From Spirochaeta sp. (GTDB lineage Bacteria > Spirochaetota > Spirochaetia > Spirochaetales_E > Spirochaetaceae_B), in NCBI GenBank assembly GCA_030590585.1, contig JAUUYD010000229.1:1-5043 (forward strand): a DNA stretch of 5,043 nt, given 5' to 3'. Shown piece after piece: positions 1-5,043 of the stretch. Within the stretch, counting starts at the first letter, position 1, and each line of letters starts with the position of its first letter. The translations under genes were made by a program, and so were the position numbers. Under the pieces are notes generated by a model, which ran no database searches, was not told the origin of the DNA, and worked only from the letters and a program-made list of their open reading frames with translations.

Positions 1-1517
1 ATGCTTCGGAAGGCCCGCTGCCTCAAACCCGTTTTGTTCTGGACAAAGCATTAAGAGCCGGTCTTCATGTGGTCCTGGTAATCAACAAGATTGACCGCTC
101 GGATGCCAGGCCTCTGGTAGTACTGAATGATATTCACGATCTCTTAATTGACCTTGATGCCCAGGAAGAGCAATTGGACTGTCCGATACTCTTTGCTGAC
201 GGCCGGTCCGGGATTGCCAAGAAAGATCTTGAAGAAGAATCCGATAATCTTCATGTCCTTTTGGATACCATTATTGAGGAGGTTCCACCGCCGGGCTATA
301 CCGCGTCCGAGCCTTTTCAGATGTTGGTTTCCGATCTTTCATATTCTGATTTTCTGGGGCGCCTGGCAGTCGGCAAGGTGATTCATGGTTCGGTAAAAAG
401 CCGTGAAGCCCTGGTTTGCCTGGGGGAAGGGGGATTAAAGACGAATCTCAATGTAACCCGTCTCCAGGCTTATGAAGGACCTTCTCTCGTCGAGGCCGAC
501 ATTGCATCTCCGGGAGATATTGTCGTGCTCTCCGGTGTGGATAATGTCCATATCGGTGATACCATCTGCAGTAAGGATGCTCCCAAGGCCTTACCCAGGA
601 TAGCCGTTGATGAGCCTACCGTCTCCATGGTGTTTGCTCCCAACACTTCACCTCTTCTCGGCCGGGAAGGAAAAATCGTTCAATCGAGTAAAATCCGGGA
701 ACGTCTGATTAAGGAAACTCTTCTCAACGTATCCATGCAGGTTGAGGATTTACCCGGAAAAGCCGGATTCCTGGTAAAAGGCCGGGGTGAGTTTCAGATG
801 GTAATACTTCTGGAAACCATGCGCCGGGAGGGATTTGAACTCAACGTCGGGCGGCCGATGGTCATCTATAAAAAAGATGGTGATGAAGTCATGGAACCCG
901 TCGAGCATCTGTATGTGGAATGTGATGATAATTTTACCGGGGTTGTTACAGAGAAGCTCTCCAAGCGGAAGGGGCGGATGATTAACTACGAGAGCCATGA
1001 CGGGAATCGGGCCAGGTTGGAATTCAGTATTCCGTCCCGGGGCCTCATCGGATATCGGGATGAATTTCTCACCGATACCCGGGGTACCGGAATTATCAAT
1101 TCGTCTCTTGATGGATATGAGAAGTATCGAGGCGACTTTCCAACCAGGTTTACCGGTTCCCTGGTGGCTGATCGTACCGGGGCATGTGTTCCCTACGCTC
1201 TGTTCAATCTTGAACCCCGGGGGCTGCTCTTTGTCAAACCCGGGCAGCCTGTGTACGAGGGGATGATTGTCGGCGAGCATAACAGGGACAACGATCTGAA
1301 TGTGAATCCCTGTAAAACCAAGAAGTTAACCAACATGCGGGCATCGGGAAAGGATGACGCGGTTGTTCTTACCCCTGTGATGCCCATGACTCTGGAACGG
1401 GCCATTCAGTTCATTCGGGATGATGAAATGGTGGAAGTTACCCCATTGTCGATACGTCTGAGAAAAACCACTCTGCCGGCCATACACCGCAAGGCCGATC
1501 TGCGGCGAACAACATAA
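1..1517 (+). CDS. typA: Ribosome-associated GTPase TypA/BipA, 5'-truncated by the window edge
   Basis: This is a translational GTPase of the EF-G/LepA class. In other bacteria TypA/BipA binds the ribosome and affects 50S assembly and growth under stress. The gene enters from upstream; reading begins at base 3 with ASEGPLPQTRF, which normally follows the G3 DTPGH motif. About 504 codons are visible of a usual 600-615, so G1 to G3 lie outside the window. The G4 motif NKID is at 84-95. The G5 position reads FADGRSGIA (from 192), where the family usually has a Ser-Ala pair. A domain-II beta barrel follows, then the EF-G-like stretch GRGEF..ILLETMRREGFEL, domain V (about 890-1130) with PSRGLIGYR from 1032, and the TypA-specific C-terminus with NMRASGKD (1332) and VEVTPLSIRLRK. 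It ends in TAA at 1515-1517, immediately before the next start. Family assignment is secure; the substitutions noted are from memory of the family. Confidence 0.97.
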   Translation, partial: ASEGPLPQTRFVLDKALRAGLHVVLVINKIDRSDARPLVVLNDIHDLLIDLDAQEEQLDCPILFADGRSGIAKKDLEEESDNLHVLLDTIIEEVPPPGYTASEPFQMLVSDLSYSDFLGRLAVGKVIHGSVKSREALVCLGEGGLKTNLNVTRLQAYEGPSLVEADIASPGDIVVLSGVDNVHIGDTICSKDAPKALPRIAVDEPTVSMVFAPNTSPLLGREGKIVQSSKIRERLIKETLLNVSMQVEDLPGKAGFLVKGRGEFQMVILLETMRREGFELNVGRPMVIYKKDGDEVMEPVEHLYVECDDNFTGVVTEKLSKRKGRMINYESHDGNRARLEFSIPSRGLIGYRDEFLTDTRGTGIINSSLDGYEKYRGDFPTRFTGSLVADRTGACVPYALFNLEPRGLLFVKPGQPVYEGMIVGEHNRDNDLNVNPCKTKKLTNMRASGKDDAVVLTPVMPMTLERAIQFIRDDEMVEVTPLSIRLRKTTLPAIHRKADLRRTT

Positions 1518-2735
1518 GTGTTTAAAGACAGGTTCGGATCTCAACATATCGAACGATACGCTTTCTTCCTGCTTTCGATGTTGCTTTTAGGTCTGGGAAG
1601 CGGCCTGTTCCGGGGTATTCAGGATAATTATCTGGCCTGGCTCGGTATCGGTAAGGCCGGCCGGGGTGTTGTGGAGTTTTTCCGGGAGCTTCCGGGGCTC
1701 CTGCTCTTTCTGCTGCTGGCACCGTTTTACCGTATGGCGGAGAGGAACATCATCCGCATTGCCCTCTCGGTTTCGATCATCGGTGTTCTGGGTATCATCT
1801 TTCTTGGGACCAGTGCCGTACCGGCTGTGCTGTTTCTCACTATCTGGAGTACCGGAGAACATCTGATAATGCCGGTACGCCGTTCTTATGCCATTCATTC
1901 GGCGGATCCGGGAAAAGAAGGCCGGGCTCTGGGTTTTCTCAAAGCTGTGGAAAATGCCGGTCAGGTGCTGGGTTTGGCTTTAGTACCTCTGGTGTTTCTG
2001 TTACCGGTCGTCCGGGCGGACAGGGATAACGGGGGACGCCTGGGATTTATCATCATATTGATTCTTGTCGCGGCCGTTGTATTCCTGGCTGTTCTCGCGG
2101 CCATGAGGATGACCAAATCCTCGGGTTCTCTGGAACGTAAAAGGCTTTATATTCGTAAGAAATTCGCCCGGTACTACGGTCTGGAAATGTTTTACGGCGC
2201 CCGAAAACAGGTGTTTCTTACATTCGGACCCTATCTGCTCATCCTGAAATATGGTGTTCAAACTGAATATCTGGCCTCCTTACTTGGTATCAGTGCTCTG
2301 ATAAATATTTTTTTCAATCCTGTTATTGGAAGGATAATTGATCGATGGGGCTATAAAACGGTTATGATCGGGGACACGATAATACTCTTTTTTGTTTGTC
2401 TCCTTTACGGTTTTGCCCATCGTCTGTTCTCACAGGGAACAGCTCTGATTGTGGTGAGCATTGTCTTTGTTCTGGACTGGATGATATCCAGTGCCAGCAT
2501 GGCTTCAAGTATTTATGTGAACCGTATCAGTGACGGCCGGGATGAAGTTACAGCCACCCTCTCAACGGGGATATCCATCAATCATCTCATCAGTGTCAGC
2601 ATCGCCCTGGTGGGCGGGCTTATATGGGAATCCCTGGGAGTTGAGCTGCTCTTTGTACTGGCAGCCCTGATGGCGGTGGGGAATACACTATTTGCCGTCA
2701 GCATTCCAAGGATTCGTGGTACTATTGCTCCATGA
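1518..2735 (+). CDS. Major facilitator superfamily (MFS) transporter, 405 aa, substrate unknown
   Basis: This is an integral inner-membrane carrier of MFS type. I count about 12 hydrophobic segments, at roughly residues 13-33, 55-73, 79-97, 99-119, 140-165, 175-196, 226-246, 252-273, 282-302, 306-330, 351-371 and 375-395. A basic cytoplasmic loop (about 197-220, rich in Lys and Arg) separates the two six-helix halves. GRIIDRWGYK (271-280) is the motif-A-like loop between helices 8 and 9; the matching loop in the first half is degenerate. The start is GTG at 1518, the first codon after the typA TAA and in the same frame. The next Met (1578) would cut into helix 1. No Shine-Dalgarno is visible, so translation probably depends on ribosomes finishing typA. 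The 3' end overlaps the next gene by ATGA. Nothing indicates the substrate or the direction of transport. Confidence 0.88.
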   Translation: MFKDRFGSQHIERYAFFLLSMLLLGLGSGLFRGIQDNYLAWLGIGKAGRGVVEFFRELPGLLLFLLLAPFYRMAERNIIRIALSVSIIGVLGIIFLGTSAVPAVLFLTIWSTGEHLIMPVRRSYAIHSADPGKEGRALGFLKAVENAGQVLGLALVPLVFLLPVVRADRDNGGRLGFIIILILVAAVVFLAVLAAMRMTKSSGSLERKRLYIRKKFARYYGLEMFYGARKQVFLTFGPYLLILKYGVQTEYLASLLGISALINIFFNPVIGRIIDRWGYKTVMIGDTIILFFVCLLYGFAHRLFSQGTALIVVSIVFVLDWMISSASMASSIYVNRISDGRDEVTATLSTGISINHLISVSIALVGGLIWESLGVELLFVLAALMAVGNTLFAVSIPRIRGTIAP

Positions 2736-3292
2736 CACCAACAAGAGAAGAAGCACTGGTTTTATTTCGGAAATACAACGAAAGCGACAGTCTTTATCGC
2801 CACGCATTGGCTGTTGAATCGGTACTGCGGCATTTCGCAGTCAAATACGGAGAAGATCCAGAGAAATGGGGTATTATAGGCCTGATTCACGATCTTGATT
2901 GGGAAAAATGGCCTGATGAGCACTGCTTGAAAACTGAAGAAATCCTGAAAGAGGAAGGCTGGCCTGAGGACTGGATACGGGGGGTTGTTTCTCATGGATG
3001 GGGACTTGTAACAGAAGTTGAACCGGTTCATATCATGGAAAAAGTTCTCTACACCATTGATGAGCTCACCGGGCTGATCACAGCCACCGCGTTGATGCGC
3101 CCGTCAAAAAGCCTTATGGATCTCGGGGCCAAGTCGGTTAAGAAGAAGTGGAAGGACAAGCGGTTCTCTGCCGGTGTGAACCGGGAGCTCATCGATCAGG
3201 GTGCGGCAATGCTGGGCATGGAACGCGGAGAACTTATCGATGAAACCATTGCGGGCATGAGGAATGCTGCCGAGGAACTGGGACTGGGATAG
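2732..3292 (+). CDS. HD-superfamily predicted hydrolase, COG2316 type, 186 aa
   Basis: This is a small soluble HD-domain protein. HD proteins are metal-dependent phosphohydrolases, but this subfamily has no assigned substrate that I know of. Likely metal ligands are visible: His24 (YRHALAVE), His53-Asp54 (LIHDLDWEKWP), then His64, His88 (VVSHGW) and Asp110 (TIDELTGL). The C-terminal half carries a block I associate with COG2316: DELTGLITA, RPSKSL, KSVKKKWKDKRFSAGVNRE. The length of 186 aa is ordinary for the family. The ATG lies inside the stop of the transporter gene (ATGA at 2732-2735) with only a distant AAGGA (2707-2711), which suggests translational coupling. It is the last gene of the + strand run and ends with TAG 19 nt before the convergent flavoprotein gene. 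Family call is strong; the biochemical role is open. Confidence 0.9.
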   Translation: MTPTREEALVLFRKYNESDSLYRHALAVESVLRHFAVKYGEDPEKWGIIGLIHDLDWEKWPDEHCLKTEEILKEEGWPEDWIRGVVSHGWGLVTEVEPVHIMEKVLYTIDELTGLITATALMRPSKSLMDLGAKSVKKKWKDKRFSAGVNRELIDQGAAMLGMERGELIDETIAGMRNAAEELGLG

Positions 3293-3311
3293 AATATTCT
3301 ACCGGGCTTAC

Positions 3312-3821
3312 TTAAGCTTTCCAGGCTCCCAGGATTTCCCCCCACCAGATCTGATGCAAATCTCCCGCAGGGTAGTATTGGGATCGGATTTCATCGTCCA
3401 TTTCAGCATCAAGTACATGGTTGGAGTTTACCCGTCGGCATTCGTAGTGAATGGGGCATTCGGCAACATAGGGTGTGTCGATGATGATTCCAGCTTCCTT
3501 TGTCAGACCGGCGCCTTTGTATTTATCACCATCCCGTCCCGAGTTTGTTCCGCACCAGGCCACGGCTTTGGCCATTTTTTTGTCTCCTGCCGCCGGGATG
3601 CTCACCGAAAAATCACCATTCTCCCGGAGCAGACCGAAGGAATAGCGGGATGGACGAACCAGTACTGTGAAGATAGGTTTTCCCCACACAACTCCAAGGG
3701 TGGCCCATCCGATGGTGATGGGGTTTCCCTCTTTCCCACAGCAGAGCAGCAGCCCGGGGTTTCTAAGCCGGGAAATAACTTCAGGGCTTGTTTCAAACGG
3801 ATCGATCGCAACTTTTGCCAT
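3312..3821 (-). CDS. Flavin reductase-like / flavoredoxin-type FMN-binding protein, 169 aa
   Basis: This is a single-domain protein of the flavin-reductase-like superfamily (split beta barrel, FMN-binding; flavoredoxins and DIM6/NTAB-type proteins). Such proteins bind FMN and move electrons between NAD(P)H or ferredoxin and acceptors. The diagnostic block is NPITIGWATLGVVWGKPIFT (residues 33-52), then VRPSRYSF (55-62), FSVSIP (71-76), WCGTNSGRDGDK (89-100) followed by AGLT, and a C-terminal DLHQIWWGEILGAW. The length of 169 aa fits a one-domain member. The start is ATG at 3821, preceded at 8 nt by GGAGG; an in-frame ATG at 3848 would begin inside the repeat and has no such site. The gene converges with the HD gene (19 nt between stops) and diverges from the radical-SAM gene. 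Its true electron partner cannot be told from the sequence. Confidence 0.9.
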   Translation of the reverse strand: MAKVAIDPFETSPEVISRLRNPGLLLCCGKEGNPITIGWATLGVVWGKPIFTVLVRPSRYSFGLLRENGDFSVSIPAAGDKKMAKAVAWCGTNSGRDGDKYKGAGLTKEAGIIIDTPYVAECPIHYECRRVNSNHVLDAEMDDEIRSQYYPAGDLHQIWWGEILGAWKA

Positions 3822-3829
3822 GGAATAAT

Positions 3830-3834
3830 CCTCC
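3830..3834 (-). promoter_or_regulatory. Shine-Dalgarno site (GGAGG) of the flavoprotein gene
   Basis: On the minus strand the sequence reads GGAGG, eight bases (3829-3822) upstream of the ATG at 3821. This decides the start: it favours the 169-residue protein over the nine-residue-longer reading from 3848. It is the only clear Shine-Dalgarno seen ahead of any gene start in this window. Confidence 0.85.
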
Positions 3835-3839
3835 GCAGC

Positions 3840-3912
3840 TATTCCCAAGCGAAATGAGCGGAGTGAACAAGTTCATTCCCGAATGAGCGCAGGGAAAGCA
3901 TGGTATAATACC
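3840..3912 (+). repeat. 73-bp intergenic repeat, copy 1 (direct orientation)
   Basis: This copy matches 4925-4997 at 71 of 73 positions, with differences at 3890 (C versus T) and 3905 (A versus G). The unit has internal structure. TTCCC (3842-3846) and GGGAA (3892-3896) form outer inverted ends. GAGTGAAC and GTTCATTC (3861-3868 and 3871-3878) form an 8-pair central stem with one G-T pair. Two degenerate direct sub-units start with ATTCCC and contain AATGAGCG (3841-3863 and 3875-3892). It lies in the divergent region between the flavoprotein and radical-SAM genes, and would be transcribed in the leader of the flavoprotein gene if the promoter at its right end is used. It looks like a small dispersed palindromic element of REP or MITE type; I do not recognise a named family. 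Confidence 0.93.
3901..3909 (+). promoter_or_regulatory. Candidate extended -10 promoter element for the radical-SAM gene
   Basis: The sequence TGGTATAAT is a perfect extended -10 (TGn followed by TATAAT) for a sigma-70-type polymerase. I find no good -35 hexamer 16-18 bp upstream, which is tolerable for extended -10 promoters. Transcription would begin near 3916 and give a leader of about 40 nt ahead of the ATG at 3956. The element sits at the right end of repeat copy 1; the base at 3905 that completes TATAAT is one of the two that differ from copy 2. This is a sequence prediction only. Confidence 0.5.
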
Positions 3913-3913
3913 A
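3905..3913 (-). promoter_or_regulatory. Candidate divergent extended -10 element for the flavoprotein gene
   Basis: Read on the minus strand, the same palindrome gives TGGTATTAT, an extended -10 with five of six consensus bases. Transcription would start near 3898 and run through the body of the repeat to the GGAGG and ATG at 3821, giving a leader of about 77 nt that contains the repeat's stem. It shares its bases with the plus-strand element, so the two would compete for polymerase. No convincing -35 was seen. Prediction only. Confidence 0.4.
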
Positions 3914-3945
3914 TGCATTGTACCTCTTCTACGTCTATGCGCTAG

Positions 3946-3961
3946 ACTCATTTGGATGAGT
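3946..3961 (+). promoter_or_regulatory. Hairpin spanning the start codon of the radical-SAM gene
   Basis: ACTCAT and ATGAGT are exact 6-base inverted arms around a TTGG loop, and the right arm begins with the ATG start codon (3956). Four further T bases (3962-3965) follow the stem. In RNA this would partly hide the start codon, and the stem plus U run weakly resembles a terminator. The stem is A/U-rich and short, so the effect may be small. No Shine-Dalgarno is visible upstream of this start. Confidence 0.4.
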
Positions 3962-4942
3962 TTTTCCAATCTTTACGAATCCTGTAGTCTCTGCCCCCAT
4001 CATTGCGGCATTAACCGCCTTTCGGGTGAAAGAGGCATTTGCATGGAAACCGGAGAACTGCGGCTGGCTTCGGCCGGCCTTCATTTCGGTGAAGAGCCGC
4101 CGCTGGCAGGAAAAGGGGGCAGCGGTACTCTCTTTGTCAGCGGATGTTCCATGTCCTGCCCTTTTTGTCAGAACCATCAGATAAGCCGCGGGAGTCGCGG
4201 CGGGGGCGGGGTGGGAAAAGTCGTCAATTCTGATGAGTTTACTGAAATCTGTGTTGTTCTGAGGGACGCCGGGGCGGAAAATATCAATCTGGTTACACCA
4301 AGTCATATGGCCCCGACTCTTGTTGAATATCTGGCAGATGCCAGGAGGGCCGGGGTGATGATTCCCATCGCCTGGAACTCCTCGGGTTATGAAACTCCTG
4401 AAACAGTGGGGATGGCAGGAGAGCTTGTCGATATCTGGCTCCCCGATCTGAAGACTCTTGATGATGATGTTGCCCGGCGTATTTATGGTGTAAAAGGGTA
4501 TGCTGCAGATGCCCCTTCGGCATTATTGGCGATGGCCGAATACGGCGGGGTGGAAATCACCGACGAGGGACGGATGATGAAGGGTCTGATGGTAAGGCAT
4601 CTGATACTTCCCGGTGAATTGGAATCCACCCGGGGGGTGCTGGAATGGTTTGCTGAAAAACTAAAAGGGAGGGCATGGCTTTCACTGATGAGTCAATACA
4701 CCCCTGTACGGATTCCCGGTGAGAGGCGGAGTATTCCCGAAAGGCAGTTGAATGAAGCTGAATACGAAATGGTAATGGAATGGCTGAATGAGTTTGGAAT
4801 CGATGACGGTTTTGTTCAGGAGCTTGTTTCAGGGGATGAGTGGCTCCCGGACTTCCGTCAGGAGAATCCATTCAGTTCGGATTTATCCCGTATACTCTGG
4901 AAATGGGATGATGGTTTTGTTAGTTATTCCCAAGCGAAATGA
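3956..4942 (+). CDS. Radical SAM Fe-S protein, PflX-like (COG1313), 328 aa
   Basis: This is a radical S-adenosylmethionine protein related to pyruvate-formate-lyase activating enzymes; the COG1313 (PflX) branch has no firmly assigned substrate that I know of. The 4Fe-4S-binding motif is C64-SMS-C68-PF-C71, within GTLFVSGCSMSCPFCQNHQIS. An N-terminal cysteine group (C10, C13, C17, C29, in CSLCPHHCGINR..GERGIC) is usual for the branch and may hold a second metal site. Other family blocks are NLVTPSHMAP (111-120), WLPDLK (161-166), RHLILPG (214-220) and MSQYTPV (245-251). A glycine-rich stretch (79-87) follows the cluster motif. The start ATG at 3956 keeps the N-terminal cysteines; it has no clear ribosome-binding site. 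The last five codons (YSQAK) and the TGA lie in repeat copy 2. No glycyl-radical enzyme is present nearby. Confidence 0.93.
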   Translation: MSFSNLYESCSLCPHHCGINRLSGERGICMETGELRLASAGLHFGEEPPLAGKGGSGTLFVSGCSMSCPFCQNHQISRGSRGGGGVGKVVNSDEFTEICVVLRDAGAENINLVTPSHMAPTLVEYLADARRAGVMIPIAWNSSGYETPETVGMAGELVDIWLPDLKTLDDDVARRIYGVKGYAADAPSALLAMAEYGGVEITDEGRMMKGLMVRHLILPGELESTRGVLEWFAEKLKGRAWLSLMSQYTPVRIPGERRSIPERQLNEAEYEMVMEWLNEFGIDDGFVQELVSGDEWLPDFRQENPFSSDLSRILWKWDDGFVSYSQAK

Positions 4943-4997
4943 GCGGAGTGAACAAGTTCATTCCCGAATGAGCGTAGGGAAAGCATGGTGTAATACC
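4925..4997 (+). repeat. 73-bp intergenic repeat, copy 2 (direct orientation, overlaps a gene's 3' end)
   Basis: This is the second copy of the repeat, 1085 bp from copy 1 and in the same orientation, with differences at 4975 (T) and 4990 (G). Its first 18 bases encode the last five residues and stop of the radical-SAM protein. The central stem is at 4946-4953 and 4956-4963. The -10-like sequence reads TGTAAT instead of TATAAT, and the flanking palindrome of copy 1 is absent. After 4997 the copies diverge and a GC-rich hairpin begins at the very next base. Confidence 0.93.
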
Positions 4998-5014
4998 CCG
5001 CGGCTCTGCCGCGG
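4998..5014 (+). other. GC-rich hairpin abutting repeat copy 2
   Basis: CCGCGGC and GCCGCGG are perfect 7-bp arms with a TCT loop. The hairpin starts at the exact base where copy 2 stops matching copy 1. AAA, not a T run, follows, so it is not a standard intrinsic terminator on the plus strand. It may be another module of a composite intergenic element, or protect the 3' end of the radical-SAM transcript. Confidence 0.7.
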
Positions 5015-5017
5015 AAA

Positions 5018-5038
5018 GGAGTCGCTAAAGGCGACTCC
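5018..5038 (+). other. Second hairpin near the window end
   Basis: GGAGTCGC and GCGACTCC are perfect 8-bp arms around TAAAG; a T-G pair could lengthen the stem by one. It lies three bases after the previous hairpin. No T run follows in the five bases left. The two stems in tandem, next to a dispersed repeat, suggest a composite palindromic intergenic element that continues beyond the window. Confidence 0.7.
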
Positions 5039-5043
5039 GGGTC

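Larger units (their letters stand above)
3898..3916. repeat. Perfect 19-nt palindrome at the end of repeat copy 1
   Basis: GCATGGTAT and ATACCATGC are exact inverted arms around a single central A (3907). The left arm and the first five bases of the right arm lie in the 73-bp repeat; the last four bases (ATGC) are outside the part shared with copy 2. The palindrome holds the two divergent -10 candidates and could also serve as a binding site for a dimeric regulator. In copy 2 the symmetry is broken. Confidence 0.85.

Noticed and set aside
750..1280. A 176-codon minus-strand open frame inside typA
   Set aside because: It lies antisense to highly conserved TypA sequence, and its translation shows no domain-like pattern.
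3275..3333. Terminator between the convergent HD and flavoprotein genes
   Set aside because: The 12-bp palindrome TAGAATATTCTA (3290-3301) leaves almost no loop and has no T run. A longer pairing of CTGGGA with TCCCAG has a large loop and bulges. Neither is a convincing terminator.
3822..3848. Upstream start (ATG at 3848, minus) for the flavoprotein
   Set aside because: It begins inside the repeat and adds nine residues unlike the family; the ATG at 3821 has an ideally spaced Shine-Dalgarno.
3264..3857. A 197-codon plus-strand open frame, longer than the minus-strand gene it covers
   Set aside because: Its translation has no recognisable domain. The minus strand encodes a clear flavin-reductase-like protein with a GGAGG site. 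The open frame is the shadow of that gene.
3840..4997. Integron gene cassette, with the repeats as attC sites
   Set aside because: One gene between two palindromic repeats resembles a cassette, but I find no GTTRRRY core and matching RYYYAAC at the repeat ends, and no integrase in the window.
3840..4997. CRISPR array
   Set aside because: Only two repeat copies, 1085 bp apart, with a gene between them and no spacer-length intervals.

Overview
The window is bacterial and densely coding. Five protein genes fill nearly all of it; the only non-coding stretches are about 130 bp (3822-3955) and about 100 bp (4943-5043). There is no rRNA, tRNA, CRISPR array or transposase gene. Base composition looks moderate. 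The radical-SAM activase-like protein and the flavoredoxin-type flavoprotein are gene types common in anaerobes. The wording of the TypA and MFS proteins is compatible with a spirochaete-like anaerobe, but that is an impression without alignments, and the phylum stays open.

Layout. Positions 1-3292 (+) hold a tightly packed run: the 3' five-sixths of typA/bipA, a 12-helix MFS transporter whose GTG start directly follows the typA stop, and a COG2316-type HD-domain protein overlapping the transporter by ATGA. A flavin-reductase/flavoredoxin-like gene (3821-3312, -) converges on this run with a 19-nt gap. A divergent intergenic region follows, then a radical-SAM protein of the PflX (COG1313) type (3956-4942, +). 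The last 100 bp hold a repeat and two GC-rich hairpins.

The most unusual content is a 73-bp intergenic repeat with two direct copies (3840-3912 and 4925-4997; 71/73 identical) that bracket the radical-SAM gene exactly. Copy 1 ends in a 19-nt perfect palindrome carrying an extended -10 box on both strands, placed so that it could drive the two divergent genes. Copy 2 lacks the consensus -10 and overlaps the 3' end of the radical-SAM gene, supplying its last five codons and its stop. The repeat therefore appears both as a possible promoter donor and as a 3'-end donor.

Functional links: the first three genes look like a co-transcribed unit joining a ribosome-associated GTPase to a transporter and an HD-family protein of unknown substrate. 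The flavoprotein and the radical-SAM enzyme may share a promoter region and both are redox proteins, but no shared pathway can be shown from the sequence.
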